Assembly (NCBI GenBank): GCA_958450365.1
Contig: CAUEEP010000758.1
Coordinates: 1,882,565 to 1,946,564, forward strand
DNA length: 64,000 nt
Origin: Mesorhabditis belari
Lineage: Eukaryota > Nematoda > Chromadorea > Rhabditida > Rhabditidae
Direction: 5' to 3'
Shown: positions 1 through 12,253 of the stretch, in pieces
How the letters are laid out: each line of letters begins with the position of its first letter
Position numbering within the stretch: the first letter of the stretch is position 1
Position numbers and translations under genes: made by a program
Notes under the pieces: generated by a model
What the model was told of the DNA's origin: nothing
The model's database searches: none
What the model saw: the letters and a program-made list of their open reading frames with translations, nothing else

Positions 1-2
1 AG

Positions 3-3000
3 GATTACAATTGGCCGGCTGGATTCGTTCCGATTCCCATTCACACAATCAATGATGATTATGACTATGTATGAAATTATGGAGATTAGAGAATCGTTCA
101 ACTTTTGAAAACTACCGTTACTTCTAACTAATCTTATCCCAAGGACTTTTGTTATTTATTTCGCAAAAAGTTCCGGTAACTTGGTACTAGTTTTCAAGAG
201 GAGATTCAGGGCTATCGAATGATTAAAATAGTCTAGTTTATCTTTGAATCTTCACCAAGTTATCAGTAAAAACAGTTAACGACTCAAAATGCCGGCGTTC
301 AAAATGTGTTAAAGTAACTTTTCTTTTTTAGTGGGGAAATCCGCACATGATCTGCCCTCGTCAACTCAAAGTGTGGGCTCTTGCTCAGCAGAGTAAAGAA
401 ATTCAAGCACTGTTGGCTCTGAATACGGTATTTTGAGTCACATTTTAGAGTTTAATGTTTTGAGTAGACTAAACACGTGTTCGACATTTTGAAACAACAG
501 TGCAACAAAACCTACGATTTGGGTTCACTCTGGGAGGTGGTCGACGCGTTTTTCATCGAGGTTCAGAGATTTTGAAAATTTTCTAAAGTCCAAGTATGCA
601 AATGTGCTACGGTATATCTTTCTTCCTTCCTTTCTTCTTCCCCCTTGTTTTTCCCTCTTTCTCTTGGCAAGTTGAGGTACCGAATCGCTCAGTGGTTAGA
701 GCAATTGCCAGGAAAGCAGTTCGACGGTTTAATCCCCTTTTCGGAAATCTACTTTTTCTTGTCAATTCCTTTACTTCTTTATTACTGTCTGTAGGTATTA
801 CGAAGTCATTGGTATTTCTACTTTTTCCAGAGAGCCTACAACATTTCGAATCCGGGATGGATGACGGATGATTTGTACAATCTAGCCTTCAAACTCAATC
901 AACAGGCACAAGACTTTGTGAATGGAATCAGTAAGAGCAACTTTTTCTTTAGCTCAAAGTTTATTAAGCAAAGGCAAGCTGTTGGTTTGACCATGAGTCA
1001 ACTTTGGTCTCTTGTTTCACTTCAGTGTATCTGCCTCAATTACTTTTGATTGAACTTTTTCTTTTCATTTAAACAGTTTTTGCAAACATTCAGCGGCATA
1101 CTGTAGCCAGGAATTGATTGTAACTTTAAAATATAATATTAGGAATTTAGATCTTTCCCCAGTAAATGGTTTTGATGTGTCGAAAGAGATGCAACGAATC
1201 CGCTCCGGATCGATGCTCGGCCTTTGTGGGTGCAATTTAAAACGCATGAATTTATTTAAGAAAAAAAGTTTAGAAAACAGCTACAGTGCGTTTCAAATTC
1301 TTAAACGAACCCTCTAAAATAGCGAATTTTGCATTTTGACCACCGCTACAACTATTAATCTTTTTCTATTAGAAAGAGCATGTCTGAAACCCTAAAAAAC
1401 ACGAAAAATAAGCATACTGTCGAAAATAAAAATTTTCAAAACAGAAACTTTTTGCTAAATCAACCGTTTCAAATTCTTAAACGCACTATGAAAGTATTTT
1501 TATTTATCGACAGAAATTAACAATCAAAGGTAAAAAATCAAAACTAATAATCTGTACACGCACCAGAACGATTAACTACTTGAAAAAGGCGGTCTGGCAT
1601 TGAGTTGATGAGGTTTTGAAAAGCAAAGACGTCGAGATAGCTTCAGGCCAAACGGATCGCTGTTTTAAGTACAAAATACGTCTTGAAACTGACGATGATT
1701 TTTGTATGCAGCTTGGACAAGTATTCGGCATAAATTCCCTATCGGATTGGGAGATCGAGCGGGTCAGTCCAAAGTTGCAATGTTGTTGTTGTTCAGCCAG
1801 TCTCGGGTGTCTCCGGCGGTGAATTGACGCGTTGTCGTATTGAAACAAATCGGGAACGGTTGGATTTAGGAGCAAAAACGGCAACAAGCAACTTTTCAAG
1901 ATATCTATCGAGTCATCCGATCCGAAACCATCTTCAGAGTGACCGTTCCATCAGCACAAAAGGCGGCCCAAACCATCACAGAACCACCGCCAAAGTTTCG
2001 AGTTCCAAACACAATCGGATCACGTCGAAGATCCCTCCAATAGTAGTCAGCGCCATTGGGACCAACTCAGTTCCATTTCTTCTCATCGGAAAAGATCACC
2101 TAAACGCAAAAAAAATAATAAAACATAAGCGGCTTTCTAACCATAGACCAATCCTGATTCATATAAGCCTTGGCGAACGCCAATCGGGCTTTCTTGTGCA
2201 AAAGCTTCACGACCGGTTGCATGTTCAGTAATCGTCGATCGATATGTGGATTTTCCTTGATGGGTCGCCAAATCCTCGACTTCGAAGGGTCGATTTTCCG
2301 TTCCGTTTTCACTTCATTGATCGTTTTTCCGTGGATGTTGTTCACAATATGGCGTCTAGTTCGCGGTGTAAGCTTTGGTTTTGGTCCTGGCTTCTTCTTT
2401 GGTGCAGAAACGAACTCGGACTTTATATAATTTCGCATGGCAGAGTCGGATCGGCCCAAATTTTGTGCGATTTTCATTATTGAGTCGCCAATCCTCAAAC
2501 GGGCATCAATCTGGCCTTCCTCATAATCCTTGAGCAGCTTTCCGTGTGCCATTTACTTGGAAATTAACAAAAATTATAAATTTAATAAAAAAATATGCAC
2601 AACAAAACGAAAAATTTCAAATAACAGCAGCAAACGAGGGTGCGTTTAAGAATTTGAAACGGTTGCTTTAGCAAAAAGTTTCTATTTTGAAAATTTTTAC
2701 TTTTTACAGTATGCTTATTTTTCGTGTTTTTTAGGTTTTCAGACATGCTCTTTCTAATAGAAAAAGATTAATAGTTGTAGCGGTGGTCAAAATGCAAAAT
2801 TCGCTATTTTAGAGGGTGCGTTTAAGAATTTGAAACGCACTGTATAAATATGAATTTATGATAAAGTAATGCCCAGACCGATTTTTTTTCTGAAAACTTG
2901 ATAAACTTCTTCTCCTTTAGTGACCGATCAGATCAAGCAAAAGCGCGATTGTTTGGAGAGCTCACCGCTGTGCTCGGAATGGATGAGTAAACTCAAATAT

Positions 3001-5425
3001 TTCGTCTACTCAGCAGTAAGTAAGCTTTTTGGGGAAAAACATTTTCCAATTCAGCATGACACAACCGTTTACGCGTATTTGACTGCGTTGAACTCGGAGA
3101 AATTGGTGATCACTGATGGAGGGTATCCACATTATTCAGCCGCTGTCATCACCGAGCACTGGCGGGACAGCAAAAAGAACGATTTTGTGAAGGTGAGTGA
3201 AAAGATTTTCTCTTGAGTTTAGCTGTAAACGTCGATATTAAGTGTCATTAATCTCATTAGTGAGTTAATTCTGAAGTAATTCAAACTCAAAAGCTACAGC
3301 AAACTTGTTCCTTTATTATTGATCACAAAAGCAAGTGTTCCCGGTACTTGTGGGATTTGGGTACTATATTCTTTCCAAAACCACTTTTTCTGGGCTAATT
3401 TTTTACGTAGAATCCAAATTTCTGAGTGGAAGCCTAGGAAAATGTGTTTTAGACTGACTTTTCGGGACCCGAAGCCACCGTCTCTACGGGGTACTTCACT
3501 GTAATACTCCTATAAGAAGGGCTCAGAAAGAACTTAATGAGCCTTTTTCTGTCTAAAAAAGACTTTTTCTAGGCTATTCTAATCAATTCTAATCAAATTT
3601 GAGTAGGAAATTTGAAAATAAAAATTTCTAAATTTTGCGAAATTTTCGCCCCTGGGTGAAAAGAATGAAAAATTCGAAATTTCCATTTTTACTTTTTCAT
3701 TTCGAATTTTGCTATTTTCATATTCTGAACACTGAGTTAACCAAAAAAAAAGTGTTTTTGCATGTTGGAAAAAATCTTTTGAGGCTTTAGATTGGTGATT
3801 CACATTCAATACAGCCCCCATTAAAGTTCCCCCTGTAGAGGTGACGACTTCGGGTTCCCGAAAGTCAGTTTAAAACGCATTTCCTCAAGCTTCCACTATG
3901 AAATTCGGATTCTACGTAAAGAAATAGCCCAGAAAGAGTGGTTTTGGAAAGAATCCAGTACCCCAGCCTTATCATGTTCCCAAATGAACTCCTCAATTCA
4001 GTTCGTCTATCACAATGGCTTTGGCGACAATTTCACCGTGTTCACACCGATGGTCGAAGCGTGTCGCGATTTCGAAATATATTGTCCATTTGAAAAATTT
4101 GAAGCGGTAAATGGTTTTTAAGAAAACTCAGAGTGGAAAAAAAAATGAAACCCAGATTCGTTTTCGTTTATTGTTTGGGCATTTGAGAAATGGAATTTGT
4201 GCTAAAAATTTACAATAAAGTATTAGGTGTGTGAAAAAGTAATCCACGTTTTTAACGTTTAAATATAAAAGACCATAAGTTTCGTTAAAAGAATTTTTAT
4301 TCAACGAAGTAATCACCATTCGAAAGAACAACCTTTTGCCAACGTTCTACAAGTAAAGAGATTCCACGATAATAAAAATCTTGGTCCGTAGAGGCGAAGA
4401 AAAGATCAACCTCGGTTTTGACATCGTCTTCGGAATTGAACCGTTTATTGGCCAAAAAGTTAGACAGAGACAAAAATAAATAATAATCAGATGGAGAAAG
4501 GTCTGGACTATAAGGTGGATGTGGTAAAACCTTCCATCCAACACTCTGATTTTTTGTCGAGTCTGTAAAGAGACATGTGGTCGCGCCTTATCGTTCATGC
4601 GGTATCCATTTGTCCAACTTTTTGATAAAATTCATGGCATTCAAGCGTTTCCTTACGGTTGACCCATCACAATTTAATGTAAGGCCTATTTCTGAAGAGG
4701 TTGAACGAGTGTTTTCGAGAAGACAGCGTCTTATTTGATCATCAGATAAAAATAAAAAACGTGGATTACTTTTTCACACACCTAATAGAATAAAGTTTTT
4801 CTAAAGTTTAGAAACTTTTAGGTGGCCGCCAACCTCTCATCAAGCCAATGGGGCGGTGCCGAGGCGGTGAGAGATAAAACAAGAAAAAAAAAGAGAAATT
4901 GTTTTTTATGTTAAAATTCAGATGTGTGCTGACACGGATCTTTTTGGCAACTCGGAGAAGAAATTTGCATTTTATAATAACGGTAGAGTTGCTCATAATG
5001 ATATTTTAAAGCCCAGAGTTGGAAACTTTTCTCATTTTCAACGCCAACTCATTTTTTAAAAGCATAAAGCCTATCGTAACCCGTAAATCGGTTTCTAAAT
5101 GTTACAGTTAGAGTTACAGTTACAATTAGAGTCTAGAGTATCTTGGGATCTAGAGTAGACTCAATTAGAGTCTAGAGTAATTAGAGTATCTTGGGCATGC
5201 TTTAAACCACTTCAGCCATCAGAGAAAGCTCTCAAAAGTTCAATCTCTTGGCTCATTACAGTATAATAAGTATTCAGTCGATAAGATTGACTGAATATCT
5301 TTTAAATACTCAATAAAGCTAAAGTTAGGATGATTGAATGGCAATTACAGGCATTTTTCAACTTTTTTTCAGGTCTGATCTCCTCAATTCTCGTCCTCAT
5401 TTGGGCATTCTTACAAAGAAATTGA
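3..5425 (+). CDS. Histidine acid phosphatase, 3' part (5' end outside window)
   Basis: Spliced gene entering from the left edge. Exons read by phase and by alignment to the paralogue at 7126-12253: 3-68, 332-427, 468-560, 831-930, 1151-1225, 2921-3015, 3055-3192, 4002-4106, then tentatively 4822-4866 and 5373-5425. It belongs to the branch-2 histidine phosphatases, which hydrolyse phosphomonoesters in the lysosome or outside the cell. The N-terminal RHGxRxP part lies outside the window. The proton-donor HD dipeptide opens exon 3055-3192 (HDTTVYAYL). Exons 468-560 and 831-930 have exactly the same lengths as in the paralogue, and the two exons flanking the Tc1 intron sum to the same 57 codons although the splice point differs. 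The last exon encodes a hydrophobic stretch (LISSILVLIWAF) before TGA, suggesting a C-terminal membrane anchor. The junction 4866/5373 is not in phase with the strongest donor (GCG|gtgaga); it is in phase with a weaker donor nine bases upstream, so the C-terminus is uncertain. Confidence 0.85.
672..750 (+). repeat. tRNA-derived SINE-like element, family A
   Basis: Contains CGCTCAGTGGTTAGAGCAAT, an A-box-like D-arm, then GACGGTTTAATCC as a decayed B box. It is preceded by a pyrimidine-rich tract that also precedes the other family A copies (7479, 27985, 62028, 63085). It lies in an acid phosphatase intron. Confidence 0.65.
1284..2842 (-). mobile_element. Tc1-like DNA transposon with ~200-bp inverted repeats, decayed transposase
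   Basis: Flanked by TA on both sides. The termini start CAGTGCGTTTCAAATTCTTA and are mirrored at the right end. Inverted repeats span about 1284-1488 and 2639-2842. The transposase reads on the minus strand from the ATG at 2552: 150 codons with an N-terminal helix-turn-helix region (MAHGKLLKDYEEGQIDARLRI...), then a KKKPGPKPKLTPRTRR linker. The frame is then lost; the rest continues in other minus frames near 1576-2100, where a DNASIH block looks like the second catalytic Asp region of the Tc1/mariner DDE domain. Frameshifts make it non-autonomous. It lies wholly within an intron (1226-2920) of the acid phosphatase gene, in the opposite orientation, and does not break the coding sequence. Confidence 0.9.
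2100..2552 (-). pseudogene. Tc1-like transposase, N-terminal part
   Basis: A 150-codon frame holding the DNA-binding half of a Tc1-family transposase. Residues about 1-60 form the helix-turn-helix region (IMKIAQNLGRSDSAMRNYI). They are followed by a basic GRPR-like linker (PGPKPKLTPRTRR) and a second helix-rich part. The frame ends in low-complexity residues (MFYYFFCV) instead of running on into the DDE catalytic domain, which is found shifted in the remaining minus-strand sequence. Typical Tc1 transposases are about 340 residues. It is a dead copy unless the shifts are assembly errors. Confidence 0.8.
4223..4785 (-). mobile_element. Deleted mariner-type element, transposase C-terminal remnant
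   Basis: Bounded by TA target duplications (4221-4222 and 4786-4787) and about 30-bp inverted termini beginning TTAGGTGTGTGAAAAAGTAA. Only 563 bp remain, about half of a complete mariner. On the minus strand, fragments of the transposase C-terminal half can be read in shifted frames: NDKARPHVS near 4598 (the second catalytic Asp block of mariner transposases), then a degenerate PHPPYSPDL-like region. The N-terminal DNA-binding half is deleted. It lies in the intron after acid phosphatase exon 4002-4106. Confidence 0.85.
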
Positions 5426-5642
5426 TTTGAAAGTTTTAAATAAAAGTTTTTGCTATAAAGTATACTATACTATCGAAAACGTATGGGATTACAGTAGAAA
5501 ATAAAAATGTAGACAAGTTGGAGCATACGCGAGTCGTGTGAAGAGAACTCGTGTAGTTACATAAATGCCTCTGATCAGTTTGGCCCCAGTTTTGATACAA
5601 ACCGTTTACAAATGGGAAACGATCCGCCTTACTTTGGGGACG

Positions 5643-5715
5643 CCAAGCGGGAGTCGAACCGGCGAGGGTTCGAGCGAGAGACCGACACACTGGCAATGCG
5701 CCATGAGGACAGGAT
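5643..5715 (-). repeat. Degenerate tRNA-like segment
   Basis: On the minus strand the segment ends in GGTTCGACTCCCGC, a good match to the internal B box of Pol III tRNA promoters. It is preceded by a GC-rich body, but the 7-bp acceptor stem is not paired. Best read as a tRNA pseudogene or SINE head, like many others in this window. Confidence 0.5.
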
Positions 5716-5982
5716 GGTTCCGGCTGCGAGATAGGGACTTTATGGATCAAGTCTTGACTCAATCTTGGTTTAAAAATCTAGAAAAAACTTTTAAAACAAT
5801 TTGTTTGCAATTTTTCTATCAGATTAAAAGTTTTAAAGAAACTTTTAAAGAAAAAAAGTGTTTCTAAATGAAAATCTCTTCATTGAAAACGAAAATTCAC
5901 ACTTTTTCCATCAGATTTCCTTGATTTCCATTGAAATTTCGCCCATCTGACCGCAAAAATCAAACAGAAAATTGCTGAGGCC

Positions 5983-6036
5983 AAGAAAAGAAAGAAAAGA
6001 AAGAAAAGAAAGAAAAGAAAGAAAAGAAAGAAAATA
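5983..6036. repeat. AG-rich microsatellite (AAGAAAAGAA)n
   Basis: Five or more near-perfect 10-bp copies. It produces a false ORF of FLSFLSFLS on the minus strand. Confidence 0.9.
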
Positions 6037-7125
6037 AACGGTCAAATGAACCAGTTTTGATTGAGCGGTAAATAATGGAAAAGATTTTCTCTTTTTCATT
6101 CCAATCAAATCAAATCAATGATCAAATGGGTGGAGAGTGGGGAAGAGAAATGAAGGTGGAACTTTGAAACACAACAGACTTACTGTCAGGTGCAAAATTT
6201 TACTGCCATAGCTTTTCTTTTCAATAATCTTTTACCGAAGTTTTGCCAGTGTGTTTTCCACATTGTGTTCGGTTTAATTTTCGGTTTTATAGCAAATTTG
6301 TGTTTTTCGAAACTGGCAACACGTTGCTCCAATGTTCAAGAAAAGACTTCAAGACTTTACGATTAGTTTAAGACAAAGTAAATCTAAGGCTGAATTATGT
6401 AGAAGAGAAGATGACCAAGATTTTCCAGGTTCTAGGAGCTTTGTGAATCATGGATTGAGGCTAAACTACGCTGAAATCCGGCCGAAAATGAGGCTGATCT
6501 CTCGTAAACCAAATTAGCCCTAGCTTCTGACCCGGAAAAATTGATTTTCAAACGATCCTGGTTAGAAGCTGGGATTATTAAACTGAATAGCTGGATAGTT
6601 TTAAAGTTTTAAACTGATTAGCTGAATAGCTTTAACTGAATATTTTTAAAAACTCTCTTTGCGCTTATTTTTACCAAACAGTTGAGCCTGCCGAATCCAG
6701 GAAGTTCAATAAAAGATAATTTTTGATTTAAAGTCTATAAGCTTAATGTCTCCAAGGTTAACTTATTAGAAAACCTTAGCCTGTATGGTAGTTGAATTGA
6801 AATATAGCCCGTTGAGAACTGAAAACCAACTACACATTTACAACTGCTCTCTGCCACTGATTGGGTTACTTCGAAATTGTGTGCTTCGTTTTTTTTGCAG
6901 AAGCAAAAAGAGAAATTTCCTCAAATAAGCTTCCATGGATCGCTTATCACTTTCAGGGGTTTTCCAAAGCCGATTTTCTTTTCGAAGACTCCTGAATTAT
7001 GTCATTTTCATGCCCGTTTTTACACGCCACCAATCACACGTAATTTACGAGATATCAATCTTTTCGTTTAAAATACTATTTTTTTAAAAGTTTATTTCAA
7101 AATTTTCAGGTAATTCTCTAGTAAA

Positions 7126-10100
7126 ATGCTTATTCGGATAATCACTTTGACTATTCTACTGAATATTGTTTTTTCGCAAATCACCGATGGCGATAAAACG
7201 TTGATATTAGTTCAGTCGGTAAGTGAAACGATGGAAAGGACTAAAGAAAAGGAAAAACTAATTTCATTCTAAATATATTCTCTGGTAGGCTTTAAGAACA
7301 TAATTCAAAAATTGTGAACAGAAGAAGCAAGTGAACGCGAAACATTTTAAAGAACTTTGAAAGCAAAAAAGCTTCTTACATCAGAAAGGTCTGTATTAGT
7401 CTATTTCCTTCTCTTCCTTTCTTTCTTTCTTTCTTTCTTCTTTCTCTTCCCCTTGTATTTCCTCGTTCTTCTCCAGAAAGAAGATACCGAATCGCTCAGT
7501 GGTTAGAGCATCTGCCTAGAAAGCAAAAAAAAGTCGAGGGGTCGAGCGTTCAATCGCTTCTCCGAAAACCTTTCTTTGCCATTCCTTTAGTGATTGTAGG
7601 ACAAGATGATGCTCAAACTAGCACCACAAGACATTGAATTTCCTGAGACTACTGAAATTTTCTTTTCCTTTTTTCAGGTTTGGCGACATGGTGACCGAAA
7701 TCCGACCGATCCCTATCCGGGTGATGCTTACGATAAAACTTTCTGGGATGCAAGAGGTGGATATGGAGAGTTGACAACGGTGAGAGTTACAATCTATGAC
7801 CTTACTACTTTATATATATAGTAGATAACATGAGATATAAACCTACTATTTAGAGGGGTATGGCAATGCATGTGAAGCTCGGAGCGAAAATCAAAAAACG
7901 ATACAACCAACATTTGCCTCAATACTACAATGCGGCTGAGGTAAAGAAGATAGGGAAGGCTTCAGTTTTTTTGCAAATATTTCAGATTTATGTCCGATCG
8001 ACGGATGTGAATCGAACGATCATTTCGGCAATGTCGAACATGATTGGTGAGGAAATGCGTAAACTAGGCAACCAGAAACGAAGCTTGATCTAGTCCATAA
8101 AAGTCTTATAGTCAAACCAGGGCAGAAAGAGCTGGACGAGGCTTTGGCTTTGGTTTGGCATACAAGCTCTAGGATGGATCATGGGTCTGAATCCTAGCTT
8201 ATGATATATTTAGGCATGTACGCCCAAGGTGACAGCGATCGAGTGAACAGAGATTATCCCGATTTCACTGGCACGCCGTATAAGTGAGTCTATTGAGGGG
8301 TTTAAAGTCGATCTTTGTAGTTTATCTTTATAATTTAAGTCTTCATTTATTCAGATGGCCATCAAATTTCGTCCCGATAGCCGTTCACACCGTCGACGAC
8401 AACACTGATCATGTGAGAGCATTACTATCGTAACCTATTTCCTATTCTGCGCTTTGACTACTGTATTTGTACTAAATGAGACAGACTTTGAAAGCAATAG
8501 AATAAAACTAAATTTTCCCAATAAAATCAAAGTCTAAACGTTTCAGTTGGGTAACGCGAACGCGTATTGCCCTCGACAGGACGCCCTTTGGAAGTACTGT
8601 TATCAGAATTGTCCCGAAGTGAAAAAGATCATCGATGACCCCGCTGTAAGTATTTTGATCAATAAAAGTTCAATAGTTACAGCTTCATCGATAATCTTAG
8701 ACCCAAAATCTGATCGCGTACATCAATCAAAGCATCGGGATCACTTATCGAGTGGATGAGTTGTGGAAATTGCATGATGTCACTTTTATTGAGGTTCGAA
8801 ATCTAAGCTAAGTGCTAAGCTAATCAAATCTAAGCTAATCAAATCAAATCAAATCAAATCAAATCAAATCTATATTTTATAAATCTCCATTTTTCCAGAA
8901 CGATAACAACTTGAAGATGCCAACGTGGTGGAGTCAAAGTTTCCAGGATAACTTGACTGATATCAATGATCGGGTTGAGGATTTACAGGATGGATTGAGT
9001 GAGAGATTTGAGAAATATGCAAAGCTGTTGTGGAAACTGGATTCATTTTTAGAGTTTTACGGCCAGAATTCCTGGAATTCTCTGTTTTTTAGACCTCCAA
9101 GCGCTGAATGGGATCAATTTCGCTGTTGAGCTACCGAAATTGAGAGCCGGCGCGCTGACGAATGATATGAGAATGCATATGGACATCAAGGTATATTTTA
9201 AAATATATCTACAGGGTGCGCCCAAAATTGTCGCAACAAGCTTTCACGCGCGTTCAAGGACAATAAATCGTTCATTTAAGCTTCATTTCTGATTTTTCTT
9301 TGTGTTTTTATTATATTTGGAATATAATTGAAACTTTTTTCATATAAAATTTGTGGTTTTTTTAGAATGGCTGAAAAATCCCTCTATCTCCATCGATCAT
9401 CGAATTGCAAAAGCGAGGAGTCTCAGCGCCGGAGATTCATAAGCGTCTTAAAGTCGACAGAAGTGTCATTTTCCACACTATTCAACGCTACGAAGCTACG
9501 GGGACAATTGCTGATGTACCAAGAGCTACGGAAACAATTGCTGATGCACCAAGAGCCACGGAAACAATTGCTGATGTACCAAGAGCTACAGGAACATTGC
9601 TTATGCACCAAGACAGTAGACGCCCAACTGTCGTCACAAAGACAAACATCGAGCGAGTGAGGGGCCGAATTCGGAAGAAGCCAAACCAGTCGGCAAGGCA
9701 AACGGCAAATGCAAGGTGACGATTTCAAGCACCTCATTGCGTCGGATCCTCAAAAATAAGCTCAAATTTACTGCTTACAAGAAAAACAAGGCTCAAGGCT
9801 CAACTTCTTTCGAATGCCGATAAAAACAAGCGAAAATTGAGAGCAGATCAGTTATGGTCGCCACCGTTGACGCCTTCCCGAAACGCGTGCGAGCCTGCTC
9901 AAATGCTAATGGTGGCCGATTCGAATTTGATAGTTCATTTATAATTGTTAATATACAATAAATGTTATTCAGTTAAAAATTTGTCTTTTTTGCTCTTGTC
10001 TACCATAAAAACAGAACTTTATCTTGTTGCGACAATTATGGCGCACCCTGTAGATTTTCTTTTTCTATTTTTTCCAAATTTAGAGAGATAAGGAACCAAA

Positions 10101-12253
10101 TCTAGAGAGTTAAGGAACCAAATTTAGAGACAAGGAACCAAATTTAGAGAGATAAGGAGCCAAATTTAGAGAGATAAGGAACCAAATTTAGAGATAAGGA
10201 ACCAAATTTAGAGAGATAAGGAACCAAACTTAGAGACAAGGAACCAAATTTAGAGAGATAGGGAACCAAATTTAGAGAGATAGGGAACCAAATTTAGAGA
10301 GATAAGGAACCCAATTTAGAAATAAGCAAACAAATTTAGAGAGATAAGGAACCAAAAGCCAATTTTTCATAAACCTATTGATAAATAGAAGAATCCCACA
10401 AATAGTTTCATAGGTCGTTTCAGAAAAAAAAGCCAAAAAGCTAACGATAAGTTCGGCCTATTTTCTTGACTTTATCTAGATTTTGAGAAAGTTTTGTGAA
10501 TCAGATCCTTTTGACAGAGTTCCGTTTAGTAAAAACGGAAAGCAGATTCGGATTCAGCGTGAAATTCTACGTCGTTAGGCCTATGGCTCATGTCATTTGG
10601 CCAGCCCATCCAGTTGACTTTCCCTTGTTAGTAGCGAAGTTTCATACCATAAACTGTTACTGTACTGCGATCGAAATACCAAAACCCTCACTATTTTATT
10701 GTCTTGATCTTGTTAGTAAGATTAGTCTTCTGTATAATCCCTGATCTAATAATGAAATCACCAATCTTTTTATGAAAATCTCTTTGAAAATTTCAGCTTT
10801 CATGCGCCGGGAAGACAACTCGAAACTGCAGCTGGATAAACGGCTTAAAGTATTACGCGTACTCGGCGGTGAGTAGAGAATTTTTGCGGAAAAAAAATGA
10901 TAAGAAGAAATTCTTGAATCAGAGCCGTAGAAAAATCTAATTTAATCTAAAAAAACGAAATCTAAAAGTGAAATCGAAAGGATAAATTTCAGCACGATGA
11001 GACGATCGCCTCATTCTTGGCGACTCTTGGAGCGAAAGATGATGTGAGCTTTAGCTTGTACTTTGAACAGCAAAATGTAAACGCACTCCTGGTACACTCG
11101 TAATCTTTTTTTTATTAGATCTAACAAAGGAAATTGATGATTTTGGTGTGCTGGAAAGTGTGCGTTTGCAAGAAAGAAAGAAAGAGAGCACAAAAATATA
11201 GTTCCTATTTAGTTCCTTGAAAGCTCGTTTAAAGCTCCTTCAAAACTCCTTTAAAGCTCGTTTAAAGCTCCTTTAAAGCTCCTTTAAGGCTCCTTTAGAG
11301 TCCCTATTTAGTTCCTTTAAAGCTCCTTTAAAGCTCCTTTAAATTCGTCATTTATTTTCAGGTCGTTCCCCATGGATATCCATTGTACAGTTCAGCGGCT
11401 GTGGTCGAATTGTGGCAAGATAAGCAAGGGAAAGCCTATTTTAAGGTAAATTTTGATTTTTGATTATTTTTGAGTTCTTTTGAACGTAAACTATTGTATC
11501 CTTTAAATCATCTGTATCTTATTTTAATTGTATTGTATTGTATTGTTTTTTTAATTCTTAAAGTCATTCAGGTTTTCTACCATCAAGGCGATGGGGATCT
11601 GTACGATTTCGATGAGATCACAAAATATGTGACAGGCTGTGATCGATCAATGAACTCACAGTACTGTAGCCTGGATGTCTTCGAGAAACGAGCCGATCTG
11701 TACAATCCGGGTGATGCTGCGAAGGTTGGTGAAAGAAGCTTGCCGATTTTGAAAGAAGGAAAGAAGGTTGCTGGTTTTGAAAGAAGGAAAACAATCATTG
11801 ACTACGCGATTGTACGCCTGTCTTTATGGCTTTATGGCTTTATTAGAGTATTTACTCACCCAACAAAGGAAAAACAGCCGTCTTCGGAATAGCTGTAGCT
11901 AGCATGTCCAACAAAACAGTCATTGACACCATACTCGTCAAACCGATACTCAACTGGAATTCAATCTTTTGTTTATATGAAATTTCACTCTTGACAATAT
12001 TTATAAAATTTTGAAAGACGGAAAGAAGCTTTCCGATTTTGGCCTTCACTTTAAAAAGTCAACGAGTTTTACAAAACGAATCCAGAGATTTAATTGTAAC
12101 TTTTTTTCGAAAACAACTTTTTCCTTTCAGCTTTGCCAAGATCTATCAATCTTGGATTTTCTGTCATCATCGGCAAACCCTACAAATCCATCAACGACAC
12201 CGAAAGTTTCGCGAGGATATTTTGGTAAGAGACTTTCAACTTTGAGAGATTAG
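7126..12253 (+). CDS. Histidine acid phosphatase (complete, 15 exons)
   Basis: Predicted secreted or lysosomal acid phosphatase of 447 residues. Exons: 7126-7218, 7678-7779, 7854-7940, 7986-8046, 8214-8283, 8355-8412, 8547-8645, 8701-8793, 8899-8998, 9093-9190, 10797-10868, 10993-11043, 11362-11445, 11572-11724, 12131-12253. All phases agree. Residues 1-17 form a signal peptide (MLIRIITLTILLNIVFS). The catalytic RHGDRNP (phospho-accepting His35) opens exon 2. The phosphate-binding RSTDVNRT is at about 98-105, and the proton-donor HD is at 312-313, the first residues of exon 12. Length and motif spacing fit branch-2 histidine acid phosphatases. The ATG lies 20 nt after a TTTTCAG acceptor, a possible trans-splice site. 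Unlike the upstream paralogue it ends in a Pro/Ser-rich tail without a hydrophobic anchor. Intron 10 carries a Tc1-like element and a minisatellite; intron 1 carries a tRNA-like SINE. Confidence 0.93.
7479..7570 (+). repeat. tRNA-derived SINE-like element, family A
   Basis: GATACCGAATCGCTCAGTGG and the following TTAGAGCATCTGCC match an A-box/D-arm; GGGTCGAGCGTTCAATC is a degenerate B box. A pyrimidine-rich tract (7395-7475) lies immediately upstream, as in the copy at 672. It lies in intron 1 of the acid phosphatase gene. Confidence 0.7.
8836..8871. repeat. (AAATC)n microsatellite
   Basis: Seven or so copies of AAATC just upstream of the polypyrimidine acceptor of the exon at 8899. Confidence 0.85.
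9212..10050 (+). mobile_element. Deleted Tc1-like element with transposase N-terminal remnant
   Basis: Flanked by TA. The ends are inverted copies of CAGGGTGCGCC-AAATTGTCGCAACAAG. The plus strand keeps the start of a Tc1-type transposase helix-turn-helix (RGVSAPEIHKRLKVDRSVIF, about 9408-9467) followed by a small internal tandem repeat (9505-9600, unit encoding ATETIAD) and a basic GRPR-like region. The catalytic part is missing. The element is only 839 bp and sits in intron 10 of the acid phosphatase gene, which otherwise splices in phase around it. Confidence 0.85.
10078..10362 (+). repeat. Minisatellite, unit near TTTAGAGAGATAAGGAACCAAA
   Basis: About 13 imperfect copies of an 18-22 bp unit in intron 10 of the acid phosphatase gene, with shortened variants lacking GAGAGAT. 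The same unit occurs three times at 63148-63213 inside a tRNA-like SINE. Confidence 0.9.
11212..11345. repeat. 12-bp tandem repeat AAAGCTCCTTTA
   Basis: About ten degenerate copies in an intron of the acid phosphatase gene, just upstream of the acceptor at 11361. Confidence 0.8.

Larger units (their letters stand above)
5426..7125. other. Intergenic region between the acid phosphatase paralogues
   Basis: No convincing gene. It holds a degenerate tRNA-like segment (5643-5715, minus), an AG-rich decanucleotide repeat (5983-6035) and otherwise AT-rich unique sequence. ORFs on both strands here have simple-sequence composition and no family resemblance. Confidence 0.6.

Noticed and set aside
9423..9737. 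104-codon minus-strand Ser/Cys-rich ORF
   Set aside because: Antisense of the Tc1-like transposase remnant and its internal repeat.
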